A stretch of 35,859 nt of DNA, from positions 1 through 35,859 of the forward strand of contig JAABRX010000031.1 of NCBI GenBank assembly GCA_011390675.1, read 5' to 3'. Source of the stretch: Trueperaceae bacterium. Lineage in GTDB: Bacteria > Deinococcota > Deinococci > Deinococcales > Trueperaceae. A program made the translations under genes and the position numbers. The notes under the pieces are model-generated. The model made no database searches, was not told where the DNA came from, and saw nothing but the letters and a program-made list of their open reading frames with translations. Shown here one piece after another: positions 8,057 to 15,741 of this stretch (position 1 is the stretch's first letter; each line of letters opens with the position of its first letter).

Positions 8057-8842
8057 TTACGTCAACGGCCCCGGCACCACCGTCGGCACGCCGTCGATCG
8101 CGTGCACGCGCACGTCGGCCTGGTAGACCGAGCGCAGGCGGGCCTCGGTGAACACGGCCGCCGGGGGGCCGTGCGCCACGATGCGTCCCGCTTCGAGGAG
8201 CGCCACGCGGTCGCACGCTCTGGCCGCCAGGTTGAGGTCGTGCACGACGACGAGCACCGCCACGCCGTGGGCGGCCGCTGCGCGGGCCGCCCGCAGCGTC
8301 TCGACCTGGTAGCGCACGTCGAGGTGGTTCGTCGGCTCGTCGAGGAGCAGCACCCGCGGGTCCTGAGCGAGGGCGCGCGCCAGGACCACGCGCTGCCGTT
8401 CGCCGCCGGACAGCGTCTCGACGCGCCGCGCACGCAGATCGAGGACATCGGTGCGCCGCAGCGCGGCCTCGATCGCCGCCTCGTCGGCCGGCGTCGGACC
8501 GCGCAGGAAGCCCGCATGCGGGATGCGACCCATCGCCACCACCTCGTCCACGGTGAACCCCTCGGGCAACTCGCCCCCCTGGGGCACGACCGCGACGCGG
8601 CGCGCGAGCGCGCGCCGCGCGTAGCCCGTGAGCGGCAGCCCGTCGAGGAGGACCTCGCCGGCGGACGGCGCGAGCCCACGCGCCGCCACCGCGACGAGCG
8701 TGGACTTGCCGGCGCCGTTGGGCCCGACCAAGCCCACCACCTCGCCCGCGGTCAGCGCGAACGACACGCCGTGGAGCACCCGGCGCGCGCCGTACCCGGC
8801 CGTCACCGAGCGCAGGTCCAGGACCACGGGCCGTTCCGTCAT
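8057..8842 (-). CDS. btuD: vitamin B12 ABC transporter, ATP-binding protein
   Basis: A 261-residue ABC ATPase of the iron/siderophore/cobalamin importer class. It has Walker A (GPNGAGKSTL, about residues 39-48), the Q-loop (VVPQGGELPEGFTVDEVV), the ABC signature LSGGERQRVVLARAL, Walker B with its glutamate (RVLLLDEPTNHLD) and the H-loop histidine (LVVVHDLNLAARACD). Together with the upstream permease and binding protein it forms an importer for a corrinoid. The cobalamin riboswitch at the head of the operon decides the substrate call over iron or heme. Its ATG overlaps the TGA of btuC, which indicates translational coupling. Confidence 0.92.
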   Translation of the reverse strand: MTERPVVLDLRSVTAGYGARRVLHGVSFALTAGEVVGLVGPNGAGKSTLVAVAARGLAPSAGEVLLDGLPLTGYARRALARRVAVVPQGGELPEGFTVDEVVAMGRIPHAGFLRGPTPADEAAIEAALRRTDVLDLRARRVETLSGGERQRVVLARALAQDPRVLLLDEPTNHLDVRYQVETLRAARAAAAHGVAVLVVVHDLNLAARACDRVALLEAGRIVAHGPPAAVFTEARLRSVYQADVRVHAIDGVPTVVPGPLT

Positions 8843-9897
8843 GCCGCCCCCCGCGCGGCGTGGCGCCGCAAGAGGACCAGGAAGAAGGGCGCGCCGGCCA
8901 GCGCCGTCACGACCCCGACCGGCACCTCGGCCGGGGCGATCACCGTCCGCGCGAGCACGTCGGCCGCCACCACGAAGGTGGCGCCCCAGAGCGCCGAGAG
9001 CGGCAGGAGCCGGCGGTGGCCGGGTCCGACCACGAGCCGAACGGCGTGGGGCACGACGAGGCCCACGAAGCCGATCACGCCCGCGGTCGCCACCGCGGCC
9101 GCGGTCGCCAACGTGCTCGCGGCCACGACCACCACCTTGAACGGTTCGACCGGCAACCCCAACTGGGCGGCCGCCGCGTCCCCGAGCTGCAGCACGTCGA
9201 GGCCGCGGGCCGCGGCGAGGACGACCACCCCGGCCACGAGCAGCGCCGGGACCGCCCAGGCGAGCTGACTCCACGACGCGAACGCGAAGCTGCCGAGCAG
9301 CCACGCGAGCACGCCCGCCGCCTGCTCGCGCGCAGCGAGGAGGACGAACGACGTCCCGGCGGACAGGCTGGAGCCGACGACGACGCCGGCCAGGACGAGC
9401 GGTACGACCGGCACCCGGGTGCCCTGGCGCGCGAGCGCGACCACCAGCGCGACCGTGCCGATCGCGCCGACGAACGCCGCTACCCCCACCCCCGCGCTCG
9501 CCCACCACGCACCGGCGGTGCCGAGCACGAGCACGACCGCCGCCGCGAGCCCGGCGCCCGACGCGGCGCCGAGCAGGTAGGGGTCGGCGAGCGGGTTGCG
9601 GAACACGCCCTGGAGGGCCGCTCCGGCGAGCGCCAAGGCGGCGCCGACGACCGCCGCCGCCAGCACGCGCGGCAGCCGGATCTGCACGACGATGGTCTCG
9701 GCGAGGTCGGCCGGCGCCTCGATCGCTCCCAGCGCGCGGGCGACGGCCCGACCCACCGCAGCGAACACCTCGCCGGGCGCCAACGGCACGGAACCGAGCA
9801 TCGCGGCGCCCAGGACCACCAGGACGAGCACCGCGACCGAGGCCGCGACCACCCAACCGGACCCGGCGGGCACGGAGCCCCCGACGACGCGGCCCAC
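8839..9897 (-). CDS. btuC: vitamin B12 ABC transporter, permease
   Basis: A FecCD/BtuC-family permease of about 352 residues with roughly ten hydrophobic spans. Family landmarks are IRLPRVLAAAVVGAALALAG, AGAALQGVFRNPLADPYLLG with its GxxSGA-like continuation, LGLPVEPFKVV, and the coupling helix region VGLVVPHAVRLVVGPGHRRLLPLSALWGA. The start is uncertain. GTG codons at 9897 (used here) and 9873 both give a normal length. A CTG at 9936 overlaps the btuF stop as CTGA, is in frame, and would give 365 residues; this repeats a pattern seen at two other junctions. The stop overlaps the btuD start. The protein would carry corrinoid across the inner membrane. Confidence 0.9.
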   Translation of the reverse strand: MGRVVGGSVPAGSGWVVAASVAVLVLVVLGAAMLGSVPLAPGEVFAAVGRAVARALGAIEAPADLAETIVVQIRLPRVLAAAVVGAALALAGAALQGVFRNPLADPYLLGAASGAGLAAAVVLVLGTAGAWWASAGVGVAAFVGAIGTVALVVALARQGTRVPVVPLVLAGVVVGSSLSAGTSFVLLAAREQAAGVLAWLLGSFAFASWSQLAWAVPALLVAGVVVLAAARGLDVLQLGDAAAAQLGLPVEPFKVVVVAASTLATAAAVATAGVIGFVGLVVPHAVRLVVGPGHRRLLPLSALWGATFVVAADVLARTVIAPAEVPVGVVTALAGAPFFLVLLRRHAARGAA

Positions 9898-9932
9898 GGC
9901 CGCGGCGCTCGGCTCGCCCCCGCCGGCGGTGG

Positions 9933-10856
9933 TCAGAAGCGTCCCGGATGCAACAGGCGCGCGATCGCCCACGCCGCGTCGACGAGGCGCGGGCCTGGCC
10001 GCGAGAGCGCGTCGACCTCGGCCATCGAGAGCTCGAGCACCCGCCCGTCTCGGACCGCGCGCAGCCCCGACCACCCCGGCCGTGCGGCGACCTGCTCCGC
10101 GGTCACGCCGTACGGTGCGTTCATCAGGAGGATCACCTCGGGGTCGCGAGCGACGACGTACTCGGGGTCGATCTGGGGGTAGTCGCCCAGCTCGGCGTCG
10201 ACGACGTGCGCCCCCCCGGCGAGGTCGACGATGGCGCCCACGAGCGAGGTCGGGCCGGCCGCGTACGGCGTCGCGTCGATCTCGACGAACACGGTCGGGC
10301 GAGGCAGGTCGGCCACCGCCGCGCGCACCGCCGCGAACCCGGCGTCGACCTCGGCGGCGAGGCGGACGGCCGCGTCCTCGAGACCGAGCAGGGCGCCGAG
10401 GTCCGCGAAGTAGGGCGCGAGGTCGTCGAGCTGCTGGGGGGTGCCCGCGTACACCGCGATGCCGAAGGGGGCCAGCGCTTCGGGGAGCCCCGTGAAGGCG
10501 TCGGCGAGCACCAGGTCGGGTGCGGCGGCGACGAGCGCTTCGAGGTCGGGCGCGAACGCCGTCCCAAGCGACGGCGCCGCCAGCGCGGCAGCAGGGGCAT
10601 CGCTCAGGGTGTCGCGGCCGACCAGCCGATCGCACGCGCCGAGCGCGCAGAGGGTCTCGGTGTGGCTCGGCACCATCGACACGACCCGCAGCGCCGGCGC
10701 CGCCAGCGCGACGTCGCGTCCGAGCGCGTCGGTCGCCTGCACGGACTGGGCTGCGGCGAATGGCGCCAGGGCGCAGGCGAGGACGGCGAAGCACGCCGCG
10801 AGGGCGCGTGCGCTTCCGCGAGCGCGGCGGGGGACGGCTGGACTCTGGGGGTGCAT
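9933..10856 (-). CDS. btuF: vitamin B12 ABC transporter, substrate-binding protein
   Basis: A 307-residue exported binding protein. The signal peptide has a basic n-region (RRARGSAR), a hydrophobic core (ALAACFAVLACALAPFAA) and an AQ cleavage region near residue 37. The mature part begins with ATDALGRDVALAAPALRVVSMVPSHTETLCALGA, typical of BtuF/FhuD-like proteins, and contains VGRDTLSDAP and FVEIDATPYAAG. No lipobox cysteine is obvious, so it is probably free in the periplasm. The ATG at 10856 is set by a strong ribosome site (CGGAGG 7 nt upstream); an ATG further upstream in frame would lie inside the riboswitch leader and is rejected. The cobalamin riboswitch directly upstream makes B12 the likely ligand. 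Confidence 0.92.
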   Translation of the reverse strand: MHPQSPAVPRRARGSARALAACFAVLACALAPFAAAQSVQATDALGRDVALAAPALRVVSMVPSHTETLCALGACDRLVGRDTLSDAPAAALAAPSLGTAFAPDLEALVAAAPDLVLADAFTGLPEALAPFGIAVYAGTPQQLDDLAPYFADLGALLGLEDAAVRLAAEVDAGFAAVRAAVADLPRPTVFVEIDATPYAAGPTSLVGAIVDLAGGAHVVDAELGDYPQIDPEYVVARDPEVILLMNAPYGVTAEQVAARPGWSGLRAVRDGRVLELSMAEVDALSRPGPRLVDAAWAIARLLHPGRF

Positions 10857-10984
10857 GCAAGGCCTCCGAAGGCGCTTGCGCTCGAGGGGCGACGCCGTCG
10901 GCACCTTCGCCGTGCGCGTCCTGGCGCCGCGACCCTCCGGTCCGCGTGCGCCGTCGCCCGCCCTCGTCCGCGCAAGGGGTGCGG

Positions 10985-11090
10985 TGTCGTTCGCGGGCGG
11001 TGTTCGGGCTCCCGTGCGCCGGATGACGACGCGCGGTGACCGTTGCGGGACAGCGCCGGACTCTCACCGGACTTCCCCGCCGCACGAACC
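10985..11090 (-). promoter_or_regulatory. cobalamin riboswitch
   Basis: On the minus strand the leader of btuF contains the conserved core GGGGAAGTCCGGTGAGAGTC followed by CGGCGCTGTCCCGCAAC (about 11077 down to 11041), which matches the aptamer pattern GGGAA..CGGTGNNANTCCGG..GNCCCGC. About 25 nt further on, GAGCCCGAACACCGCCCG (about 11013-10996) matches the B12 box near the 3' end of the aptamer. The remaining leader to the btuF ribosome site is about 130 nt and GC-rich, and would hold the expression platform. The ribosome site lies in CCTTCGGAGGCCTTGC, where CCTTCGG.. could pair locally, so control of translation initiation is possible. Bounds are approximate. Confidence 0.9.
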
Positions 11091-11096
11091 GAGGCG

Positions 11097-11126
11097 AGGG
11101 TACGCAGCCGAGCCCCCACGCGTCAA
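11097..11126 (-). promoter_or_regulatory. promoter of the btuFCD operon
   Basis: On the minus strand TTGACG (11126-11121) and TACCCT (11102-11097) are separated by 18 nt. This is the only promoter in the window with a clear -35 as well as a -10 box. Transcription would begin near 11090, just before the riboswitch aptamer, giving a leader of about 235 nt. The rest of the 384-nt gap between btuF and zapE holds only the zapE promoter; I see nothing else in it. Confidence 0.7.
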
Positions 11127-11227
11127 CGGACGCGGGTTCCGCGGGTGGCGGCCGAGGTCGGCGCGGCGCCGCGCGCAGCCGCATCGACGCCCTCCCGGAC
11201 GCGACCGGACGCTCGCCGAGGGCGTGG

Positions 11228-11233
11228 TACGGT
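11228..11233 (+). promoter_or_regulatory. -10 element TACGGT, leaderless type
   Basis: TACGGT ends 7 nt before the GTG at 11241 and supports that start for zapE. No -35 box or ribosome site is visible. Confidence 0.5.
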
Positions 11234-11240
11234 CCCGCGC

Positions 11241-12242
11241 GTGCGCCGCCTCGCCGACCTCCCCGCCCCTGGACTCCCGCGGCGCGAGGACTGGGTGCCG
11301 CCGCCACGCTTCGGCACCGTGCGCTTCTCCGATTACGTGCCCGCGCATGCGACCCAGGCCGAGGCGCTCGCGGCCGTGCAGGGCTTCGCGCACGCGCCCC
11401 CACCGCCGCGGCGTTGGTCCTGGCGCCGCTCCGAGCCGGTCGGCGCGACCGGGCTCTACCTCGACGGCGGCTTCGGGGTCGGCAAGACCCACCTGCTCGC
11501 GGCCCTGTGGCACGCGTCTTCGGAGCCGCGCAAGGTCTACCTGTCGTTCGCCGAGCTCGTCGCTGCGATCGGCACGCTCGGGATGCCGCGCGCCCTGGAG
11601 GCGCTCGGCCATGAACGGCTCTATTGCATCGACGAGTTCGAGCTCGACGACCCGGGCAACACCCTGATCGTCAAGACCTTCCTGGCCCACGTGTTCGATC
11701 GCGGTGCTCGGGTCCTCACCACGTCGAACACCGCACCCAACGCCCAGGGCGAGGGGCGGTTCGACGCGGCGTCGTTCCGGCGCGAGATCCAGTCGATCGC
11801 GGCGCGCTTCCGCACGGTGCGCATCGACGGACCCGATCACCGCTTCGCGGACCGCGACCGGGCGTTGCTCGCCCCGGCCGCCGCCGCCGCGGCGCCCGAC
11901 GACGCCGTCCACGCCTCATGGGGCGAGCTCCACGCGGCGCTCGCCGACCTGCACCCGGTGCGTTACGGCGCCTGGGGCCGGGAGGCGCGCGCCTTCGTGG
12001 TCGGAGGCGCCGAACCGATCCCGGATCAACAGCGCGCGCTGCGCTGGGTCCACTTCATCGACAAGCTCTACGACCAGCGGGTGCCGCTCTGGCTCACGGG
12101 CGACGTCGCGATCGCGGACCTGTTCGACCCGCACTACGCCGCGGGCGCGTACGCGAAGAAGCACGATCGGTGCCGCTCGCGCCTCGCCGAGATGCTCGCC
12201 GAGGCCGAGGCCGCCGCCGCGCGGTCCGCGGCGGCCTTCTGA
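11241..12242 (+). CDS. zapE: cell division ATPase ZapE / AFG1 family
   Basis: A 333-residue AFG1-like ATPase. The bacterial members (ZapE) associate with FtsZ during division under some conditions, and the mitochondrial ones act in respiratory-complex quality control. Walker A is GGFGVGKTHLLAALW at about residues 77-91. The Walker B region is LYCIDEFELDDPGNTLIVKTFL, and an arginine-finger candidate lies in the RREIQSIAARF segment. The C-terminal region VHFIDKLYDQRVPLWLTGDVAIADLF, with FVDxLYDxxVxL-like spacing, is highly characteristic. The GTG start is set by the TACGGT box. It is divergent from the B12 operon and converges on the lipid-A-synthase-like gene, with a hairpin in the 23-nt gap. 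Confidence 0.9.
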   Translation: MRRLADLPAPGLPRREDWVPPPRFGTVRFSDYVPAHATQAEALAAVQGFAHAPPPPRRWSWRRSEPVGATGLYLDGGFGVGKTHLLAALWHASSEPRKVYLSFAELVAAIGTLGMPRALEALGHERLYCIDEFELDDPGNTLIVKTFLAHVFDRGARVLTTSNTAPNAQGEGRFDAASFRREIQSIAARFRTVRIDGPDHRFADRDRALLAPAAAAAAPDDAVHASWGELHAALADLHPVRYGAWGREARAFVVGGAEPIPDQQRALRWVHFIDKLYDQRVPLWLTGDVAIADLFDPHYAAGAYAKKHDRCRSRLAEMLAEAEAAAARSAAAF

Positions 12243-12243
12243 A

Positions 12244-12263
12244 CGACGCGTCGCCGCGCGTCG
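12244..12263. terminator. hairpin between convergent genes
   Basis: A perfect 7-bp inverted repeat, CGACGCG and CGCGTCG, with a 6-nt loop fills the gap between zapE and the convergent glycosyltransferase gene. There is no T-run on either side, so it is at best a non-canonical or bidirectional terminator. Confidence 0.4.
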
Positions 12264-12265
12264 GC

Positions 12266-13450
12266 TCAGACGGCAGTCGCGACCGATAGGCGCGCAGCGA
12301 CGTCTGCCGCGATCGCGGCCGTGCCTCCCGGTGGGCCGAGCCGCTCAGGTCCGTCGCGGCGCGCCGCCGCCCGGACCTCGGGGTCGTGCAGCGCTCGCCG
12401 CAAGCCCGCGGCGACCGCCGCCGGAGCCGGCCCGACGACCTGGAGGGCGCCCCCGAGCAGGCGCTTCTGGTTCGCCAGGAAGGCGCGCCCGTAGGCGGGT
12501 TCGACCGGGAAGGCGACGACCGGTAGGCCGAGTCCGGCCGCCTGCTCCTGGGCGGTGCCCGACGTCCCCAACACCGCGTCGGCGCTCGCGAGCACGTCCC
12601 GGAAGCGGTGGGCGACGAACCCCAGCCGCAGGTCGCCGCGGCGCCAACCCGCATGATCGCCGACCCCCTCCCTCGTCCATCCGGCCGGGGGCGGCGGCGG
12701 ATCGCCCCGCGTCCAGGCGACCCAGCCGACGCAGGGCGTGCCGGCGTCGGCGAGCGCCTCCATGCCGGCCGCCATCGCCTGCAACGCCCGCTCGGCGTAC
12801 GCCCGCGACCCGGGGAGCAGCGCCAGGGTCGCACCGGGCCGGCTGCCGCCGAGGGACCGACCCACCAGGCCGTCCATCATCGGGTTGCCGAGGAAGCGAG
12901 CCGCGCCCACGCCCCGTTCGCGCAGCCACGCGGCGGTCGCCTCGTCGCGCGGGTAGACGGCCTCGGCGCGGCGCAGCAGCGCGCGCTCCGGCGCCCGGAT
13001 GCGCTCCATGAAGGCGCGGTTCCACGGCACGCGGCCACCCCCTTCGGCCAACCGGACCGACACCAGCGGCTGGACGACGAAGCGGCGGGCACCGCGCAGC
13101 AACCCCGCCAAGCACTGGGCGTAGACGTCGCCGACCACGAGCACGGCGTCGGCTCGGCCGTCCCACAACACCCGCACCTGCCGCACGCTCACGGCGAGCA
13201 GGCCCGCGCGCAGGTCGGCCCACAGGAGGCTCGGATGGTGCAGCGTCAACCCGTCGGCCGGGAGTCGGCGCCGCGGTCCGAGGATCGGCACGTCGAGCTC
13301 CTCGAACGCGGTGCCGACGCCGACCACCGGGAACGCGACGAACCGCCAGTCCGCGAGGCGTGTGCGCAGCTCCACCAGGAGGGCCGCGGCGATGGCATCC
13401 TCACCGTGGCCGTTGGCCACCACCCAGAGCGTGCGGGGCGGTGGCGCCAC
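12266..13450 (-). CDS. lipid-A-disaccharide-synthase-related glycosyltransferase
   Basis: A 394-residue GT-B fold protein. The N-terminus LWVVANGHGEDAIAAALLVELR, the stretch ADAVLVVGDVYAQCLAGLL and the C-terminal nucleotide-sugar region LPGSRAYAERALQ, ADAVLGTSGTAQEQAAGLGLPVVAFP match the LpxB-related family (TIGR03492 type) known in cyanobacteria and Deinococcus, which generally occurs without the rest of the lipid A pathway. The donor and acceptor are unknown, and no other lpx gene is present here. The start is a GTG 3 nt after the methyltransferase stop, so it ends the operon-like run from aroA. A later in-frame GTG (residues 10-11) is possible but would remove a conserved strand. Confidence 0.78.
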   Translation of the reverse strand: MAPPPRTLWVVANGHGEDAIAAALLVELRTRLADWRFVAFPVVGVGTAFEELDVPILGPRRRLPADGLTLHHPSLLWADLRAGLLAVSVRQVRVLWDGRADAVLVVGDVYAQCLAGLLRGARRFVVQPLVSVRLAEGGGRVPWNRAFMERIRAPERALLRRAEAVYPRDEATAAWLRERGVGAARFLGNPMMDGLVGRSLGGSRPGATLALLPGSRAYAERALQAMAAGMEALADAGTPCVGWVAWTRGDPPPPPAGWTREGVGDHAGWRRGDLRLGFVAHRFRDVLASADAVLGTSGTAQEQAAGLGLPVVAFPVEPAYGRAFLANQKRLLGGALQVVGPAPAAVAAGLRRALHDPEVRAAARRDGPERLGPPGGTAAIAADVAARLSVATAV

Positions 13451-13453
13451 GGC

Positions 13454-14080
13454 TCAGTCGGGGGCGACGGACGGGTCCGCGCGGGAGGCGATCAGGTAGA
13501 GCGGCTCGCCCCCCTCGGGGTGGTGGCCGTGGAGGTCGGCGGGCGCGAAGCCACCTGCCGCCGCGAGGTACCCGCGCACCAAGCGCAAGTGCGCTTCGTC
13601 GTCCGATGCCCGCCAGCAGAGCACGGCCTTGGTCGGGTACATGCGGTTGCCGAACACGACCAGGAGCGGTGCGCCTGGGCGCAGGACGCGGCCGACCTCT
13701 CGGAGCAGGTCGATGGGCTGGGTGAGGTACTGGACGCTGGCGGTGCACACGACCCCCGCCAACGACGCGTCCGCGAAGGGCAGCGACGGGTCGTCGTTGA
13801 GGTCCAGCACGTGGAACGCGCGCAGCTGCGGGTTGCGCGCGAGCGCGGCCCGGTCGAGCCCTACGCCGACCGCGTCGCGCAGGCGCTCGGGCAGGTGGGA
13901 GCGGGCGCCGGCGAACAGGTCGAGGACCGGGCCGTCGGCCGGGAGGCGTTCGTCGTACCAGCGGGTCACGACCGCATCGGCGTCGTCGTCGAGATGGGAG
14001 TCCGGGCGGGGAACGGCGTAGAAGCGTTCGTCAGGCTCCTCGTCCTGGCGACGGAAGAACTCGGGAGGGATCACGGTCAT
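13454..14080 (-). CDS. class I SAM-dependent methyltransferase
   Basis: A 208-residue protein with a Rossmann methyltransferase domain. Motif I is GPVLDLFAGARSHLP, motif II includes VGVGLDRAAL, and the motif IV region is DLNDDPSLPFADASLAGVVCTASVQYL, followed by EVGRVLRPGAPLLVVFGNRMYPTKAV. Motif I has FAGARS in place of the usual GxGxG, which is seen in some plant and bacterial small-molecule methyltransferases. The FYAVPRPDSHLDDDA N-terminus suggests a family found widely as uncharacterised. The substrate is unknown. The ATG at 14080 is followed by a good coding sequence; a GATGAT element 6 nt upstream may be a weak leaderless -10 box. It sits between nadK and the LpxB-like gene, 3 nt from the latter. 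Confidence 0.75.
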   Translation of the reverse strand: MTVIPPEFFRRQDEEPDERFYAVPRPDSHLDDDADAVVTRWYDERLPADGPVLDLFAGARSHLPERLRDAVGVGLDRAALARNPQLRAFHVLDLNDDPSLPFADASLAGVVCTASVQYLTQPIDLLREVGRVLRPGAPLLVVFGNRMYPTKAVLCWRASDDEAHLRLVRGYLAAAGGFAPADLHGHHPEGGEPLYLIASRADPSVAPD

Positions 14081-14125
14081 GCGCCGATCATCGCCCACCG
14101 ACCGTCGCCCGACCAAGGGTGCACC

Positions 14126-15085
14126 TCACGATTCGCTCCCGTCCAGGACGGCGTCGTCCCGGATCGGTTCCAGATCCGGCGCATGGTTGAGCTCGGGCCC
14201 TTCGGTCCACCGGAGCTTGCGGCGCAGCACCGCGAACGGGTCGTACCCGCCCGGCACGAGCCGCACCACGTCGGGACCCAGCGTGACCTCGAAAGCGTCG
14301 CCGCTGGCCAGGTCGATGCGCTCCTGACCGTCCAGGACGAGCGCGATCTCGTCCGCGCGCCCTTCGATCGTCAGCCGCAGGCGAGCGTCGGCACCCAGGA
14401 CGATCGGCCGGTTGGCGAGCGCCTGCGGCGCCACCGGCGTGACCAGGATCGCGCGCAGCTCGTGCAGCAAGATCGGGCCACCCAGCGACAACGAGTACGC
14501 CGTCGAACCCACTGGGGTGCTCACCACGACGCCGTCCGCGCGGTACTCGGCCGCCAGGAAGCCGTCGACGTCCAGCCGGACCCGCACCAGGCGCGTCATC
14601 ACCCCTTGCGAAACGGTGACGTCGTTGAACGCGACGACGGGCGGTCCTCCGCGCACCGAGACCGAGAGGCTCGCCGCCGCGACGGCGCGCCAGCCCACCG
14701 GGTCGGCGCCGCCCGCGTACGCCAGCGCCTCGTCGACGCCGAACGCCGCGAGGAAGCCGAGCTTGCCCAGGTTCACGCCGAGCACCGGATACGGGCGCCC
14801 CGAGAGCCGCCGCGCCGTCGCCAGCAAGGTGCCGTCGCCCCCCACCGCGACGACGAGGTCCGGCGCAGGCCGCAGGTCGCCGATCGGCCGGTCGCCGTGC
14901 AGATCGAGCACCACGTCGATCCCGGCAGCGGCGAAGCGCGCGGCGATCCGCTGCGCCGGCGCGTGCGCCGACGGTTTGTGCGAGGTGCTGGTCACGACCA
15001 CCCGCTCGAGGGCCGCGCACGGCCGGCCCCACGCCGTGCCCACGTCGCGGCCGGAGCCCGACGGCGCCCGCCCACCGCCGTTCAC
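14126..15085 (-). CDS. nadK: NAD kinase
   Basis: A 319-residue ATP-NAD kinase that phosphorylates NAD to NADP. It has the GGDGT motif in DLVVAVGGDGTLLATARRL (about residues 85-103), NLGKLGFLAAF, the conserved NDVTV and the second signature DGVVVSTPVGSTAYSLSLGGPIL. The C-terminal VLDGQERIDL also fits. The GTG at 15085 overlaps the TGA of cmk (GTGA). This start adds about 30 residues before the first strand (RVVVTSTSHK), so a GTG closer to that strand is an alternative. The gene ends 45 nt before the methyltransferase. Confidence 0.93.
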   Translation of the reverse strand: MNGGGRAPSGSGRDVGTAWGRPCAALERVVVTSTSHKPSAHAPAQRIAARFAAAGIDVVLDLHGDRPIGDLRPAPDLVVAVGGDGTLLATARRLSGRPYPVLGVNLGKLGFLAAFGVDEALAYAGGADPVGWRAVAAASLSVSVRGGPPVVAFNDVTVSQGVMTRLVRVRLDVDGFLAAEYRADGVVVSTPVGSTAYSLSLGGPILLHELRAILVTPVAPQALANRPIVLGADARLRLTIEGRADEIALVLDGQERIDLASGDAFEVTLGPDVVRLVPGGYDPFAVLRRKLRWTEGPELNHAPDLEPIRDDAVLDGSES

Positions 15086-15741
15086 GGGGTCGCCGCCACC
15101 GACAGGCGGCCGAGCACCCACTCGACCACCTGGTCGAGGTCGAGGGCGCTCGTGTCCAGGTGTTGGGCGTCCGGGGCCGGCGCGAGTTGCCGCGCGTCGA
15201 GCGCGTCGCGCCGCCGGATCGCGTCGGCCACGTCGGCGAGGTCGGCGGCGCGCTCGCCCACGCGGCGGGCGGCGCGGACCTCGGGCGCCGCGGTCAGGTA
15301 GAACTTGTGGGCCGCGTCCGGGAACACGACCGAGCCCATGTCGCGTCCATCGATCACGAACGGGCGCGGCATCTCGCGCAAGCGGGCGTCCACCCACGCC
15401 CGCACCGCTGGATGCGCGGCCACGCGCGACACCGCGGCGTCGACCGCGTCGCTGTGGAGCGCCGCCGTGACGTCGTCGCCGTCGACGCGGACGGCGTCGC
15501 CACCGAGGCCCGGGCGCAACTCGACCGCGTGCGCGTCGAGCACCGAGAGCACCGCGTCCGCGTCGTCGAGCGCCGCGCCGGCCCCGGTGGCGAGCAGCGT
15601 CGCGACGCGGTACAGCAGCCCCGACGAGACGCACGGCACCCCGAGCACGGCCGCGACGCGCTCGGCGACGGTGGACTTGCCCGAAGCGGCGGGGCCGTCG
15701 AACGTGACGACGCCCGGGTCGCGCGCGCGGACCTCGCTCAC
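15082..15741 (-). CDS. cmk: cytidylate kinase
   Basis: A 219-residue CMP/dCMP kinase that makes CDP and dCDP for nucleotide and phospholipid synthesis. The P-loop is FDGPAASGKSTVAERVA, followed by SSGLLYRVATLLA in the nucleotide-monophosphate site. The conserved VIDGRDMGSVVFPDAAHKFYLTA and the arginines of VRAARRVGER complete the family signature, ending with LDTSALDLDQVVEWVL. The GTG at 15741 overlaps the TGA of aroA (GTGA). In many bacteria aroA and cmk are neighbours, which supports the call. Its own stop overlaps the nadK start. Confidence 0.95.
   Translation of the reverse strand: MSEVRARDPGVVTFDGPAASGKSTVAERVAAVLGVPCVSSGLLYRVATLLATGAGAALDDADAVLSVLDAHAVELRPGLGGDAVRVDGDDVTAALHSDAVDAAVSRVAAHPAVRAWVDARLREMPRPFVIDGRDMGSVVFPDAAHKFYLTAAPEVRAARRVGERAADLADVADAIRRRDALDARQLAPAPDAQHLDTSALDLDQVVEWVLGRLSVAATP

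Noticed and set aside
8839-11403. Apparent 854-residue protein joining the permease to upstream sequence
   Set aside because: The N-terminal 500 residues are low-complexity and run antisense or out of frame through btuF, the riboswitch and zapE; only the C-terminal part is the permease.
12608-15301. 897-codon open frame on the plus strand opposite the methyltransferase, nadK and glycosyltransferase genes
   Set aside because: Low-complexity translation, and the minus strand carries three genes with intact motifs over the same bases.
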